Positions 17,776-27,573 are shown, counted from the stretch's first letter. The stretch: 64,000 nucleotides of DNA from CAYUYV01 sp964561475 (GCA_964561475.1 CAZLPU010000019.1:4754-68753); one strand, 5' to 3'. A program made the numbers and translations. Notes: generated by a model from the letters alone, not told the origin.

Positions 17776-19680
17776 ATGCTCGGATGGCTCGGAACCCGGG
17801 CGGTACAGAACACGCCCGGCGTTCTGGACCGGATCAGGCACTTCAACAGTGAGCTCGACAGGCTCATGCGCATCCATACGGAGCAGCGCATGGCCAATCC
17901 GGACTTTTTCCGGGAGGTCACCAAGACCGCCAGTGCGAGTCTCCAGGTCGCCAGGGCCGCGATCTGGGAACTGACGACCGATCCCCTGGCCATCACCTGT
18001 TCCGACCTTTTTGAGCGGGAACAGAACGCGCATACTCAAGGCGGTCTACTTTGGGGCGCCGACTACCCGACTTATTTTCGTGCACTTATGAACTGCCGGG
18101 TGATTGATGCCTCCCACGCCTTGACGGACCCAAGGACCCGGGAGTTCGCGCGGGCCTATCTGAAAGACTATGACATCCATTCCCTGCTCGATGCTCAGAT
18201 CCGCTCCGCCAGCGGCCCGAGAGGGGTGGTCTGCTTTGAGAGCGTCGGTGTTGCGCGGACCTGGACACCGGATGAGATTGCCTTTGCGGCCTCTCTGGCG
18301 GAACTGGTGGGGCTTGCCATCGACCGGGAGGAACGCAGCCGGGTCCTGGCCGCCCTTGAGGACTCGAACCGCCAGCTTGAGCAGGCAGCGATCCGGGCGG
18401 AGGCCGCCAGCACCGCCAAATCCGCATTCCTTGCCACCATGAGCCATGAAATCCGCACACCGATGAATGGCGTGCTCGGCATGGTTCAGGCCCTCGGCCA
18501 TACGGATCTGACCGGGGACCAGCGCCAGATGGTGTCGGTGATCGAGGAGGCCGGCGCCTTCCTGATGAAGGTGCTCAACGATGTGCTGGATTTTTCCCGG
18601 ATCGAGGCAGGGCAGTTCGAGATCGAACAGATCCCCTTCAGCCTTGCGGACATCGGGGAGCGGATCAAATCCCTCCAGGGTCTCAGGGCAGACGAAAAGG
18701 GCCTTGACCTCGTGGTTGACGGGTTTGACACCTGGCGCATCGGTGATCCGGCCAGGATCCTTCAGATCGTCAACAACCTCACCCACAATGCGGTCAAGTT
18801 CACGGACACCGGGTCTGTCCGGGTGCGCTGCATACCCGGTGAACTCGAGGACGGCACGCCGCTGGTGACCTTCGAAATCGCCGATACGGGAATTGGCATG
18901 AACCCGGAGCAACTGGGCCGGATCTTCAACCGTTTCACCCAGGCCAGCTCTTCTACGACCCACTGTCACGGGGGCTCGGGCCTGGGCCTGACCATTGTCC
19001 GGGGGCTGGTCGATGCCATGGACGGACAGGTGGATGTGGACAGCGAGCCGGGCCGGGGGTCTGTCTTCCGGGTCCGGTTGCCTCTGGCCCCGACGGCGGA
19101 TCTCCAGCCGGCGCCCCGCCCTCACCCGGCCTCCCACAATGGGGATTGGCTGAAGGACCTGGTCATCCTGGCGGCGGAGGACAATGAGATCAATCAACTG
19201 GTGCTCCGGTCGATGCTGGAGCCCTTTGGCGCCCACCTCACCATGACCAATAATGGCCAGGAAGCCGTCTCCTATTTCCGGTCAAACCCGGTGGATCTTG
19301 TGCTGATGGATATTCAGATGCCGGTCATGGGCGGGGAACAGGCCTTCAAGGCGATCCGGGCGGTGGAAGCCGAGGCGCGGTTACGCAGTACAGACGCACC
19401 GGGCCGGGCCATGGTGCCGGTGATCGCCATGACCGCCAATTCCATGACCCACCAGGTGGATCATTATCTCACGGCGGGATTTGACGGGCATGTCGCCAAG
19501 CCGATCGACCTCGCCACCATGCTCACCACCATCAGGGAGGCGGTGGACCGGGCACGGATCAGGATGACCCCGGCCAATGACGCGGACAGGGATGCGGCGG
19601 GCACGGATGCTGGTGTGCAGGAGCAGGTGGCGGCGGGTAGCCGAGGCAATGGGCCCCGCATCTGGAACGGGGCCCACTGA
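17776..19680 (+). CDS. Cytosolic hybrid histidine kinase (GAF-like sensor, HisKA, HATPase, receiver)
   Basis: 634 residues without transmembrane segments. An N-terminal GAF-like domain (residues about 20-190) leads by a short coiled coil to HisKA with H224 (FLATMSHEIRTPMNG). Then come HATPase (NNLTHNAVKFTDTG, FEIADTGIGMN, GGSGLGLTIVRGL) and a C-terminal receiver with Asp512 (VDLVLMDIQMPVMGG) and the Lys of HVAKPIDL. The ATG at 17776 follows GGGAGGCAGGA. As a hybrid kinase it needs a separate phosphotransfer protein, which is not adjacent. It ends 12 bases from the convergent rpsI. Confidence 0.92.
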   Translation: MLGWLGTRAVQNTPGVLDRIRHFNSELDRLMRIHTEQRMANPDFFREVTKTASASLQVARAAIWELTTDPLAITCSDLFEREQNAHTQGGLLWGADYPTYFRALMNCRVIDASHALTDPRTREFARAYLKDYDIHSLLDAQIRSASGPRGVVCFESVGVARTWTPDEIAFAASLAELVGLAIDREERSRVLAALEDSNRQLEQAAIRAEAASTAKSAFLATMSHEIRTPMNGVLGMVQALGHTDLTGDQRQMVSVIEEAGAFLMKVLNDVLDFSRIEAGQFEIEQIPFSLADIGERIKSLQGLRADEKGLDLVVDGFDTWRIGDPARILQIVNNLTHNAVKFTDTGSVRVRCIPGELEDGTPLVTFEIADTGIGMNPEQLGRIFNRFTQASSSTTHCHGGSGLGLTIVRGLVDAMDGQVDVDSEPGRGSVFRVRLPLAPTADLQPAPRPHPASHNGDWLKDLVILAAEDNEINQLVLRSMLEPFGAHLTMTNNGQEAVSYFRSNPVDLVLMDIQMPVMGGEQAFKAIRAVEAEARLRSTDAPGRAMVPVIAMTANSMTHQVDHYLTAGFDGHVAKPIDLATMLTTIREAVDRARIRMTPANDADRDAAGTDAGVQEQVAAGSRGNGPRIWNGAH

Positions 19681-19692
19681 GTATCGGGATCG

Positions 19693-20190
19693 TCAGCGTT
19701 TGGAGAACTGGAAGCTCCGGCGGGCCTTGGCGCGGCCGTATTTCTTCCGTTCCACCACCCGGGCATCCCGGGTCAAGAAGCCATGCTTTTTCAGGACCGG
19801 GCGCAGATCCGGTTCGTAATAGGTCAAGGCCTTGGAGATGCCGTGGCGCACGGCGCCCGCCTGACCGGAGAGACCGCCACCCACCACCGTGCAGATGATG
19901 TCGTATTGGGAGTCCCGCTCCGCCACCTGGAGGGGCTGGCGCAGGATCATCCGCAGCACGGGACGGGCGAAATAGCGCTCGATATCCTTGCCGTTCACGG
20001 TCACCACGCCGGTGCCCCGCTTGATCCAGACACGGGCGACCGCGTCCTTCCGCTTGCCCGTGGCATAAGCCCGGCCATGTTCGTCGATCTTAGGTTCCCG
20101 GGAGGCGCTTTCGTCGGCGGCAACGGCGTCCTGGCGCTCCCCATCGGCCAGAGTACTCAGATCCTTCAGTGTACGGGGTTCGTCAGCCAT
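19693..20190 (-). CDS. rpsI: 30S ribosomal protein S9
   Basis: 165 residues. An acidic N-terminal extension of about 37 residues, common in alphaproteobacterial S9, precedes the conserved core beginning GRAYATGKRKDAVARVW. The centre has the family block GGGLSGQAGAVRHGI and the end is the basic tail VVERKKYGRAKARRSFQFSKR-like that reaches the tRNA in the P site. It lies five bases downstream of rplM, the universal operon order. Confidence 0.98.
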   Translation of the reverse strand: MADEPRTLKDLSTLADGERQDAVAADESASREPKIDEHGRAYATGKRKDAVARVWIKRGTGVVTVNGKDIERYFARPVLRMILRQPLQVAERDSQYDIICTVVGGGLSGQAGAVRHGISKALTYYEPDLRPVLKKHGFLTRDARVVERKKYGRAKARRSFQFSKR

Positions 20191-20195
20191 GGTGC

Positions 20196-20663
20196 TCAGG
20201 CCCTCACGGAATTCTTGGGATTACGGCTCTTGAAGTCGATCGTTTCCGGCTTCTGGGCCTCATGGGGATGGTCGGATCCGGCGTAGACGCGCAAATTGGA
20301 GAACTGCTTCTTGGCGAGCGGTCCTTCCTTGGGCAGCATCCGCTGCACGGCTTTCATCAGCACACGCTCGGGAAACCGTCCGTCCAGCAGCTTGTCGGCG
20401 GTGCGGCTCTTGATGCCGCCGGGATAGCCCGTGTGCCAGTAATAGGTCTGCTGAGTACGCTTGTTGCCGGTGAAATGGACCTTGTCCGCGTTGATGACGA
20501 TGACATGGTCGCCGCAATCCACATGGGGGGTGTAGTCCGGGCGGTGCTTGCCGCGCAGGCGCAGGGCGATGAAGCTCGCGAGACGGCCGACAACCGCATC
20601 CTCGGCGTCGATCACGATCCACTTCTTCTCGACATCCTGGGCTCTGATAAATTGTGTCTTCAT
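20196..20663 (-). CDS. rplM: 50S ribosomal protein L13
   Basis: 155 residues with the usual start MKTQFIRAQDVEKKWIVIDA, core GRLASFIALRLRGKHRP and HVDCGDHVIVINADKV, and VLMKAVQRMLPKEGPL. An upstream in-frame GTG would add three residues, but the ATG at 20663 matches the family's N-terminus. It is the first gene of the rplM-rpsI unit; the promoter should lie in the AT-rich sequence to its right. Confidence 0.98.
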   Translation of the reverse strand: MKTQFIRAQDVEKKWIVIDAEDAVVGRLASFIALRLRGKHRPDYTPHVDCGDHVIVINADKVHFTGNKRTQQTYYWHTGYPGGIKSRTADKLLDGRFPERVLMKAVQRMLPKEGPLAKKQFSNLRVYAGSDHPHEAQKPETIDFKSRNPKNSVRA

Positions 20664-21201
20664 AACACTCACTGCCCCGACCCTTGGCGGGACGGGATCC
20701 TCTGGTCGGTCATCACCGATGGGGTGATAGGAGATGGGTGGTGATACTGCCCCCCGCCCCGCCCGTCAAGGCACATAAATGGATATCTGTGACGAAAGAT
20801 CGTTTGAAATCAATTGGTTAGTTAAGAGGTATCAAAATACCCCATATTCAAAAGTGGTGATCGTGCTTGTGACGAACGTCTTGGACCGGGCGGAGATCGG
20901 ATTGCCCGGGCTCACGCCTCTGATGATGCGGTTTCAGGCTGTGTACTCAAACGCGACCGCATCGCGATGCAGATGCTTGTGGGCGGGGTGCCGAAGTTTC
21001 TCGGCGAGGCGGCCTGGGAAAATCTAGCAACGCCATGGGGTGGTGTTGATATGGGTCCGGCTCCATCTGTGCCGGACTTCGGAAACGCCCAAGACAGTGT
21101 AGTAAGTCCGCACAGGGATTACGATCGAGACCTGCAGGACTTAACCTGCACGATTCCGGCATTGAGGACCGGGACCTGAACGCGCATTGCGGAGGATGAA
21201 G
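20664..21201. other. Long intergenic region with an AT-rich block
   Basis: 538 bases between the divergent rplM and a small membrane-protein gene. 20770-20880 is clearly AT-richer than the surroundings. A perfect 12-base palindrome (GCATCGCGATGC, 20959-20970) and a short hairpin (TGCAGG-ACTTAA-CCTGCA, about 21132-21150) are present. Small open frames have no recognisable product and poor codon use. The left part should hold the ribosomal operon promoter. Confidence 0.45.
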
Positions 21202-21483
21202 ATGTCAGCAGAAGATATTGAGTTCACGTTCTATATCGTTGTGATTGTCGCTTTATCAGGGACTGCTTTCGGCCTTTTCATCGTATCTAAAGTCTTCAAG
21301 CCCCGCCCGGGCCGGCAAAAATCCGGCAGTGAGTATGCCCGCATCCGGGATGTGTGGGACATTCAGTCGGATGTCACGACTGCGGTCGACGCCCTGGGCG
21401 GGGAAATCCGTGCACTGAACGCCCGGATTGCCGATCTGGACAAGCGCCTCGAGCGGGTCGAAAAGGCCCTGCATCTGGATTGA
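21202..21483 (+). CDS. Small membrane protein with a cytosolic coiled coil
   Basis: 93 residues. One transmembrane segment (FTFYIVVIVALSGTAFGLFI) is followed by a basic stretch and a C-terminal coiled coil of about 45 residues (RALNARIADLDKRLERVEKA). The layout recalls PspB-type envelope stress proteins, but the sequence is not clearly that family and no other psp gene is nearby. The ATG at 21202 has GGAGG six bases upstream; ATG 21196 and TTG 21187 are in frame but worse placed. Confidence 0.7.
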   Translation: MSAEDIEFTFYIVVIVALSGTAFGLFIVSKVFKPRPGRQKSGSEYARIRDVWDIQSDVTTAVDALGGEIRALNARIADLDKRLERVEKALHLD

Positions 21484-21534
21484 CCTGCATCCGGATCGGC
21501 CTGAATCCGAAGCAAAGCCAGGAGCACAAACGAC

Positions 21535-21593
21535 GCGCCGCCCCTCCGCGAGGGCGGCGCAGGGGCACCGGGCCGGAGTTTGATCCGGCCCGG
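21535..21593. terminator. Two strong hairpins between convergent genes
   Basis: GCGCCGCCC (21535-21543) pairs with GGGCGGCGC (21552-21560). Right after it CCGGGCCGGA (21568-21577) pairs with TCCGGCCCGG (21584-21593), loop GTTTGA. Both stems are perfect and lie between the ends of the small membrane-protein gene and the TonB receptor gene. No T-run follows, so this is probably a two-sided transcript-end structure rather than a textbook terminator. Confidence 0.6.
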
Positions 21594-21605
21594 TCGGATC
21601 ACGCT

Positions 21606-24248
21606 TTAGAAATCGGCCTGGACCCGGACGCCGATCTCCCGGGGCGCGCCGAGACGCACCCGCTCATCACCGCCGGATGAAACATATTCCTCATCAAACA
21701 GATTGGTGGCCACGAAGGCCAGGGTCACGCCCTTGTAGCGGTAGCCGGTGGTCAGATTGACCAGAACCCGGCTGTCATTGTTGAGGAAGGTGCCCGAGGC
21801 GCTGTTGGCGTTGTTGACGAAGGACTCGCCCTCATAGGTCACGCCCACGGTGCCGAAGAGACCGTTATCCGCCTCGTAAGTCACCCGGAAAGCGCCGGAC
21901 CAGTTGGGCGCAAAACCGAATTCCTGGCCATTGAACGCATTGAGCACTTCATCGAGATCGATCGGCGCGGTCTGGTTCTGGGCCTCGATCAGGGCCTCGG
22001 CCAGAGCGGTGTCGAAGTCCTCGAACTCGGTGTCGGAATAGCCAAGCACACCCTGGATGGAGATATTGTCCGTAGGCTGCCAGAGGGCATCGATCTCGAA
22101 ACCGAAGACCCGGGAGCTGCCCACATTGAAACCGACTTCATCCTGCTGGAGGGTGGACAGGCCCACCACCACCTGCTGGTCTTCCCAATCCGTATAGAAC
22201 GCATTGGCATTCACGAGCAGGCTGCGGTCGAACCAATAGGACCGCAGGGCCAGTTCATAGTTCAGGGTGAATTCGGGATCGAACTGGGAGACGAACTGGC
22301 GGGGAATGTTCAGGTCCGACCCGCCGGCCCGGTATCCCCGGCGCATGGAGAAGCTGACCGACCGGTCCTCGTCAATGTCATAGCGGATGAAACCGGACGG
22401 AAGCCAGGCATCGAAACTCTGGGTCGCGCTGGTGCTGGCCTCCGCCAGGGTGGCGTCAAAAAACCCGTTCACCAGGGCAATGGATCCCTGGACCACAGGA
22501 ACCAGCAGGGGCTCGAAGCCCTCGGGCAGGGCCGGTGCGGCCGGATTGGGCAGGCCCAGGGGATCACCGCTCAGGGTGAGGCCCTCTTCCTGTTCTTCCG
22601 TGTCATAACGGATGCCGAAACCAACGGTGAGGCGGTTGGTGACATCGTATTCGCCGCGCACATAGGCGGCGAAATTCTGCACGTCCAGGGGCTCGCTGGT
22701 CAGGGCGATGAACGATCCGATGTCGGTATAATTGTTCAAAATGACATTGACCGTCCCGTCCGTGGCCGCAGCGATGAAGGCGTCGAAAAAGGCATCCCCT
22801 TCAGGACCCGGCGGAATGGCCCCCACCGGGTTGCCCGGGAACGGCACGCCCCGCAGAGGGGCGAGTTCCGCGACCAGGGTCGCCTCGACGCCGGGGCGGG
22901 TCGCGCCTTCCACAACACCGAGAATGCCGGTCTGGATGCCGGGAGTGAAATTGAACTCTTCCTCGCTGGAGTCCACATAGTAGAGACCGCCCAGGGCCCG
23001 GAACCGTCCGCCTGCATCATAATAGGCGGTGATTTCCTGGGTGAAGATGGTCTGTTCCTCAAGCTGGGTGCCCGAGGGTTCGTACTGATCCACCATGGAG
23101 GGAACCGTGGGGATGTTGAAGGGGTTGTTGATCTGAACCGGCCCCTGGGGAAAACTGGAGGGATCCAGATTGGTTCCATCCGTATCCAGACGCTCGTCAT
23201 TGGTGGCATCGCTGTAGGCGGTGATTGAGGTCAGGGTGATGGCATCGTTCACGTCCCAGCTCACCCGCAGGGAGTAGTTGTACTGGGTGTTTTCGTTGAA
23301 ATCCGGCACGTTCACATAGGTCTGGCGCAGGCTTTCATTGCCGGGCACCACATCGGTGAAATTGACGAAGCCGTTTTCATCCCGGGACCGGCGGTCGGAC
23401 AGGGCATCGGCGACCGTGGCCTGAACATAGTTGAACGTGAACAGGGCCCGGACGGAGTCGACGGGTTCGAACAGCAGTTTCACCCGGCCCTGCCATTGAT
23501 CGTAGAAGTCCGCGCCGTCTTCGCCGGTCACCGGATTGGAGACGTACCCGTCGCTTTCCCGGCGCTCGCCGGAGACCCGGAAGGCCAGCACATCGTCGAT
23601 GATCGGGCCGCCGAGGGCGAATGCGTAGGAATACTCATCCCCTTCGTCCGAATTCAGATAAATGGAGCGGGCCTTGCCGGTCCATTCATAGGTGGGGTCG
23701 ACGGTCCGGATGATGATGGCCCCGGCCAGGGCGTTACGACCCTGGACCGTGGACTGGGCGCCCCTGAGCACTTCCACCTGGGCCACATCCCAGATCGCGT
23801 TGGCACCGAACCGGGTGGTCTGGTCGCCCAGGGTCACGTCATCCACATAGATCTGCGCGAGGGGGGCGGATCCGGCGCCCAGAAGGTTGTCAAACGGGAT
23901 GCCGCGGATGGAGAAGCCGCCTTCGGAGTTGCCGAGATTGACGTTGGCGATGTAGTCGAAAGCATCCCCCAGGGAGACGATGGCGTCCTGTTCCAACTGC
24001 TCACCGGTCACGATGCCGACGGAGGTCACGGTTTCCTGGAGGGAGCGGTCCACCTTTTCGCCGGTGACGATGATCGTCTCGATGCGATTGCCCCGCTCGT
24101 CGGTGACAGCCGCTTCCGGGGCGCTGTTCTGTCCCTCTTCCTGAGCCCCGTCCTGGGCGAAAACCGCACCGGCAGGCTGCAAAAACGCCAGGGCGGCGGT
24201 GAGCGCCAATGTTGAACAGGTCGCGCGATAAACGTGTTTGATCGTCAT
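21606..24248 (-). CDS. TonB-dependent outer-membrane receptor
   Basis: 880 residues. Signal peptide (STLALTAALAFLQPAGAVFA), a linker, then a TonB box-like IETIIVTGEKVDRSLQET. The plug domain has GFSIRGIPFDNLLGAG, IYVDDVTLGD and VEVLRGAQSTVQGRNALAG. A 22-strand barrel ends in the terminal Phe of VRVQADF. The long open frame upstream of 24248 is not part of the gene. Receptors with this plug type import large or scarce substrates using energy from TonB. The divergent PI-PLC-like lipoprotein gene hints at a phospholipid or inositol-phosphate substrate, which is inference. Confidence 0.93.
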   Translation of the reverse strand: MTIKHVYRATCSTLALTAALAFLQPAGAVFAQDGAQEEGQNSAPEAAVTDERGNRIETIIVTGEKVDRSLQETVTSVGIVTGEQLEQDAIVSLGDAFDYIANVNLGNSEGGFSIRGIPFDNLLGAGSAPLAQIYVDDVTLGDQTTRFGANAIWDVAQVEVLRGAQSTVQGRNALAGAIIIRTVDPTYEWTGKARSIYLNSDEGDEYSYAFALGGPIIDDVLAFRVSGERRESDGYVSNPVTGEDGADFYDQWQGRVKLLFEPVDSVRALFTFNYVQATVADALSDRRSRDENGFVNFTDVVPGNESLRQTYVNVPDFNENTQYNYSLRVSWDVNDAITLTSITAYSDATNDERLDTDGTNLDPSSFPQGPVQINNPFNIPTVPSMVDQYEPSGTQLEEQTIFTQEITAYYDAGGRFRALGGLYYVDSSEEEFNFTPGIQTGILGVVEGATRPGVEATLVAELAPLRGVPFPGNPVGAIPPGPEGDAFFDAFIAAATDGTVNVILNNYTDIGSFIALTSEPLDVQNFAAYVRGEYDVTNRLTVGFGIRYDTEEQEEGLTLSGDPLGLPNPAAPALPEGFEPLLVPVVQGSIALVNGFFDATLAEASTSATQSFDAWLPSGFIRYDIDEDRSVSFSMRRGYRAGGSDLNIPRQFVSQFDPEFTLNYELALRSYWFDRSLLVNANAFYTDWEDQQVVVGLSTLQQDEVGFNVGSSRVFGFEIDALWQPTDNISIQGVLGYSDTEFEDFDTALAEALIEAQNQTAPIDLDEVLNAFNGQEFGFAPNWSGAFRVTYEADNGLFGTVGVTYEGESFVNNANSASGTFLNNDSRVLVNLTTGYRYKGVTLAFVATNLFDEEYVSSGGDERVRLGAPREIGVRVQADF

Positions 24249-24525
24249 TTCAGCCCCCAGATCGCTTGATTCCGCTGGCCCATTACGGGGCCAAGATCCC
24301 ATTCCCAACTGGATTTGATACTGGAGGCCCGGATCCTTATCCCGTGAACTTTTTGTTTCGCGCCGCAATACCCCCGTCATATTGACCCGGTAAGGGGCAC
24401 CGTCGAGGTGGTTCCGTTCAACGGGCATCGGTTCTGCCGTTTGGTCGATCACCGTGCGCAGCACCTGCGCGGGGGGCGGGCCAGGGACGCCATGAAACAG
24501 CGGCGCCATGAAAGAGGTTGAACTG

Positions 24526-25725
24526 ATGAACGCAGATGTCCGGATCCACACCCTTCGCGCGGCGTTGTGCGGCCTGGGGCTGGTTGCCCTGGCGGGATGC
24601 GCCATGGACCGGGACAGTGCCCGTATGGCCCCGGGCGGCTCAGAGTGTCCGTCACCAACCGTGGCCGAGGGTTCCTGTACCGGTGCGCCCGCCGATGTGA
24701 AGCTCAACGACCTCCAGGCGGTGGGCTCCCACAACAGCTACAAGAGATTTCTGCCCCCTGCGGAACAATCCGCCCTGTCGCGCAGGGCATTCCGCCTCGC
24801 CATCGGCATCGATTACGGTCATGTGTCCCTTACGGAGCAACTGGATCTGGGCATGCGCCAGATCGAGCTGGACATTGTCCACGACCCGGAAGGGGGGCGC
24901 TATGCCGATCCCCTGGCCCCGCGCCTCACCGCCGGTCAGAAAGGCTCACGGCCCTTCGACAAAACGGGCCTGCTGGAGCCCGGTTTCAAGGTCCTCCACA
25001 TTCAGGACATTGATGTCCACAGCACCTGCGCCACCTTGATCCTTTGTCTGACGGAAATCCGGGACTGGTCGACGGCCAATCCGGACCATGGCCCGATCCT
25101 CATCATGATGAACGCCAAGGACGCCCCGATCGACCTGGATGGCGCCGTGGTGCCCCTCCCCTTCAATGCTGCCGCCTTTGATGCTCTTGATGGGGAAATC
25201 CTTTCGGTGTTTGCCCGTTCCTCCATCGTCATGCCCGACGATGTGCGCGGTGATGCGCCAACCCTGCGGGATGGTGCCCTGTCGGGCGGCTGGCCGGTGC
25301 TGGCAGAGGCCCGGGGCAAGGTGCTGTTCGCCCTGGACGAGGGCCCGGCGAAAGTGGAGGCCTATCTACGGGGCCGGGCATCCCTGGAGGGACTGCCCAT
25401 GTTCGTGAACTCGGTCTCCGAAGATGCGCCCCATGCGGCCTATTTCACCATCAACAATCCCCGCCGGGACCGCAAACGGATCCTGGACGCGGTCAAGGCC
25501 GGCTTTCTTGTGCGCACCCGGGCGGATGCCAATACCCTTGAGGCCCGGGGCGGGACGACAGGGCGCCGGGACGCGGCTTTTGCGTCAGGGGCCCATTATA
25601 TCTCCACGGATTATTACGAACCCAGGACCGAATGGAGCGATTACAAGGTGCGGCTTCCCGGACGGGGGCCCGTGCGCTGCAATCCGGTGAGACGGGACGA
25701 GAAGTGTGCGCCCATATCGGAATAG
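24526..25725 (+). CDS. PI-PLC-like phosphodiesterase, lipoprotein (PF16670-type)
   Basis: 399 residues. Lipoprotein signal (ALCGLGLVALAGC, lipobox LAGC), then the family's catalytic domain: LQAVGSHNSYKRF with the first active-site His, MRQIELDIVHDPEGG with likely calcium ligands, and VLHIQDIDVHSTCATL with the second His, followed by HGPILIMMNAKD. These enzymes cleave phosphodiesters of the phosphatidylinositol type; the substrate is not fixed. An upstream in-frame ATG (24508) is possible; 24526 gives a more standard lipoprotein signal. It is divergent from the TonB receptor (277-base gap). Confidence 0.82.
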   Translation: MNADVRIHTLRAALCGLGLVALAGCAMDRDSARMAPGGSECPSPTVAEGSCTGAPADVKLNDLQAVGSHNSYKRFLPPAEQSALSRRAFRLAIGIDYGHVSLTEQLDLGMRQIELDIVHDPEGGRYADPLAPRLTAGQKGSRPFDKTGLLEPGFKVLHIQDIDVHSTCATLILCLTEIRDWSTANPDHGPILIMMNAKDAPIDLDGAVVPLPFNAAAFDALDGEILSVFARSSIVMPDDVRGDAPTLRDGALSGGWPVLAEARGKVLFALDEGPAKVEAYLRGRASLEGLPMFVNSVSEDAPHAAYFTINNPRRDRKRILDAVKAGFLVRTRADANTLEARGGTTGRRDAAFASGAHYISTDYYEPRTEWSDYKVRLPGRGPVRCNPVRRDEKCAPISE

Positions 25726-25774
25726 ACCGGCACCGGAATAGACTGCTATCGGATTAAATCGGGGCAAGCGTCAC

Positions 25775-27109
25775 TCAGGTCTGGGTCTCCTTAGGCAGAG
25801 TCAAAGCGCTCAAAATCAGCGCGGCGATGACACCGCCGCAACCCATATAGGCCACGAAGTAGGATCCGGTCTGATCATAACTCAGGCTGAAGAGGAACGG
25901 CCCGATCGCACTGCCCAGAACCTGGAGAGACGCTGCGGTCCCGCTGATCTCCCCCAGATACAGTGTGCCGAAACTGCGGACAAAGGCGAGGTGCACCAGA
26001 ACGGCCCAGAACCCGGACCCCACACCAAACCCGCCGATCATCACCCACTTGCCCCAGTCAGCCTCCAGGCGGGTCAGACCGAATGTACCCACCAGTAAAG
26101 CCATCAGCATAAGGATGAGAAAGGGCTTCAGGGCAACCCGGTCCGCGATGGGCCCCAGGCTGAGGGTCAAGATCAACGCCGTCAGGGCCTGGGGCAGAAA
26201 ATAGGTGTAGGCCTCGCCGGCGGGCCGACCCGCTTGTGCAAAGACCGACACGATGTGGAAGGTCACAGCCGTGCCGAACAGGGCCCACATGGCCAGAGAC
26301 AGACCGTAAATCCAGAAAACCGGGCTGCGCCGGGCCTCCCGGGCGGTGGCGCTGGGCCGCTGGGACAGGCTGCTCTGGGGGGTGCCCGGCACCGGCCCGC
26401 CATCGGGTTCCAGGCCGCACTGCTCCGGCCGGTCCCGCACGGTGACAAGGGCAAGGCCCGCGAACAAGACGCCCACCACCAGAGCCATGGTCCACAGCGC
26501 GCCCTGCCAGCCCAATGCGCCGATGGCCAGGGCCAGAACCAGGGGGGCCAGGGAAAACCCCACGGAGGTGATCGGACTGCGCAGGCTGTTCACGAGACCG
26601 CGCCGACGCTCAAACCACAGCATAAGGAGATTGCCCGAGGCATTGGGCAACACCCCCTGCCCGGAAAAGCGCACACCGAAATAACCCGCAAGGATCAGGG
26701 GAAAAGTCACACTGCCCACGGACACCCCCAGCCATCCGGCGAGGGTCTGCCCCATGATCCCGATCATGCTGATGTAGACCAGGGTGCCAGCGAGGGCGAG
26801 ACTCGCGGTGATCAACATCACCCGGGCGCCGAACCGGTCGAACAGACGCCCGGCATAGGGTAACAGCGCCGCACTGGTGGTGGTGCCGACGAGATAGGCG
26901 AAGGACAGTTCCGAGCGGGTGAGATCGAAGGCCCCGATGAAGACATCCGTGAACACCGCAATGCCCACGGTCTGGCCGGGCAGGCTCATCAGGATACCGG
27001 TGGTCGACACCCCCCAGATCACCCATCCGTAGAAAAAGGGCCAGTTGGTGACGCCGTAAGGCCAGTCCGCCGGTAAGATGGAGATCCGGCGGGGATGTTG
27101 GACGGACAT
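25775..27109 (-). CDS. Major facilitator superfamily transporter
   Basis: 444 residues with about twelve transmembrane helices. The first loop carries the MFS motif A region (GRLFDRFGARVMLITAS) and the second half has the corresponding GPIADRVALKPFLI. The N-terminus (YGVTNWPFFYGWVIWGVSTT) resembles monocarboxylate/oxalate-formate-type MFS carriers. The substrate is unknown. The ATG at 27109 is preferred over a TTG start 57 bases upstream. Confidence 0.88.
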   Translation of the reverse strand: MSVQHPRRISILPADWPYGVTNWPFFYGWVIWGVSTTGILMSLPGQTVGIAVFTDVFIGAFDLTRSELSFAYLVGTTTSAALLPYAGRLFDRFGARVMLITASLALAGTLVYISMIGIMGQTLAGWLGVSVGSVTFPLILAGYFGVRFSGQGVLPNASGNLLMLWFERRRGLVNSLRSPITSVGFSLAPLVLALAIGALGWQGALWTMALVVGVLFAGLALVTVRDRPEQCGLEPDGGPVPGTPQSSLSQRPSATAREARRSPVFWIYGLSLAMWALFGTAVTFHIVSVFAQAGRPAGEAYTYFLPQALTALILTLSLGPIADRVALKPFLILMLMALLVGTFGLTRLEADWGKWVMIGGFGVGSGFWAVLVHLAFVRSFGTLYLGEISGTAASLQVLGSAIGPFLFSLSYDQTGSYFVAYMGCGGVIAALILSALTLPKETQT

Positions 27110-27269
27110 GGATGTTTCCCGAGATGGAGCAGAGCCTGCATGGGCGCGATCATCGACCGCGCTCAAGTGTAGCCATGTCCCGGCGCAAAGATCCAGAAAA
27201 CCCTTTCAGGACAGGGGTGTAGGTCCCCGCTCACAGGGAGAGCACCTGCCGGTAGCCACGGAACGGGCC

Positions 27270-27512
27270 CTATATGCGCACCAGGAAAGCAATCTGGAAG
27301 AGGTAATAGCACAGTGCCACGACCAGAAGGATAAGCGGGACAGCCAGAAAGGCGAGTTGGGGTGAAGGCCGGTCGCTCACCACCATGGTCATGAACCAGA
27401 ACAGAAAAAAGGTGATCAGCATGAAGATCCGCCCAAGTTCGCTGGAGGCGGTCAGAGCGATGAGACCGGCAATGACCAGTGCTTTAATCAGCAGAAGGAA
27501 CACATTTCTCAT
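27270..27512 (-). CDS. Small membrane protein of unknown function
   Basis: 80 residues, almost wholly hydrophobic, with three predicted helices (VFLLLIKALVIAGLIALTA, IFMLITFFLFWFMTMVV, LAFLAVPLILLVVALCYYLF). AGGACGG lies upstream of the ATG. No family is recognised and no functional neighbour is evident. Confidence 0.6.
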   Translation of the reverse strand: MRNVFLLLIKALVIAGLIALTASSELGRIFMLITFFLFWFMTMVVSDRPSPQLAFLAVPLILLVVALCYYLFQIAFLVRI

Positions 27513-27573
27513 TTTTCAATCCGTCCTGTGGCCGGGCGCCTGCTCTCGGCTATTCAACACCGGGACCCGGGTG

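Noticed and set aside
20779..21179. Small plus-strand frames upstream of the small membrane protein
   Set aside because: Short, no ribosome binding site, mixed codon use; could be a gene relic but nothing identifies it.
24249..24734. N-terminal 160 residues of the TonB receptor open frame
   Set aside because: The normal signal peptide starts at 24248; the extension overlaps the divergent lipoprotein gene and has no domain.
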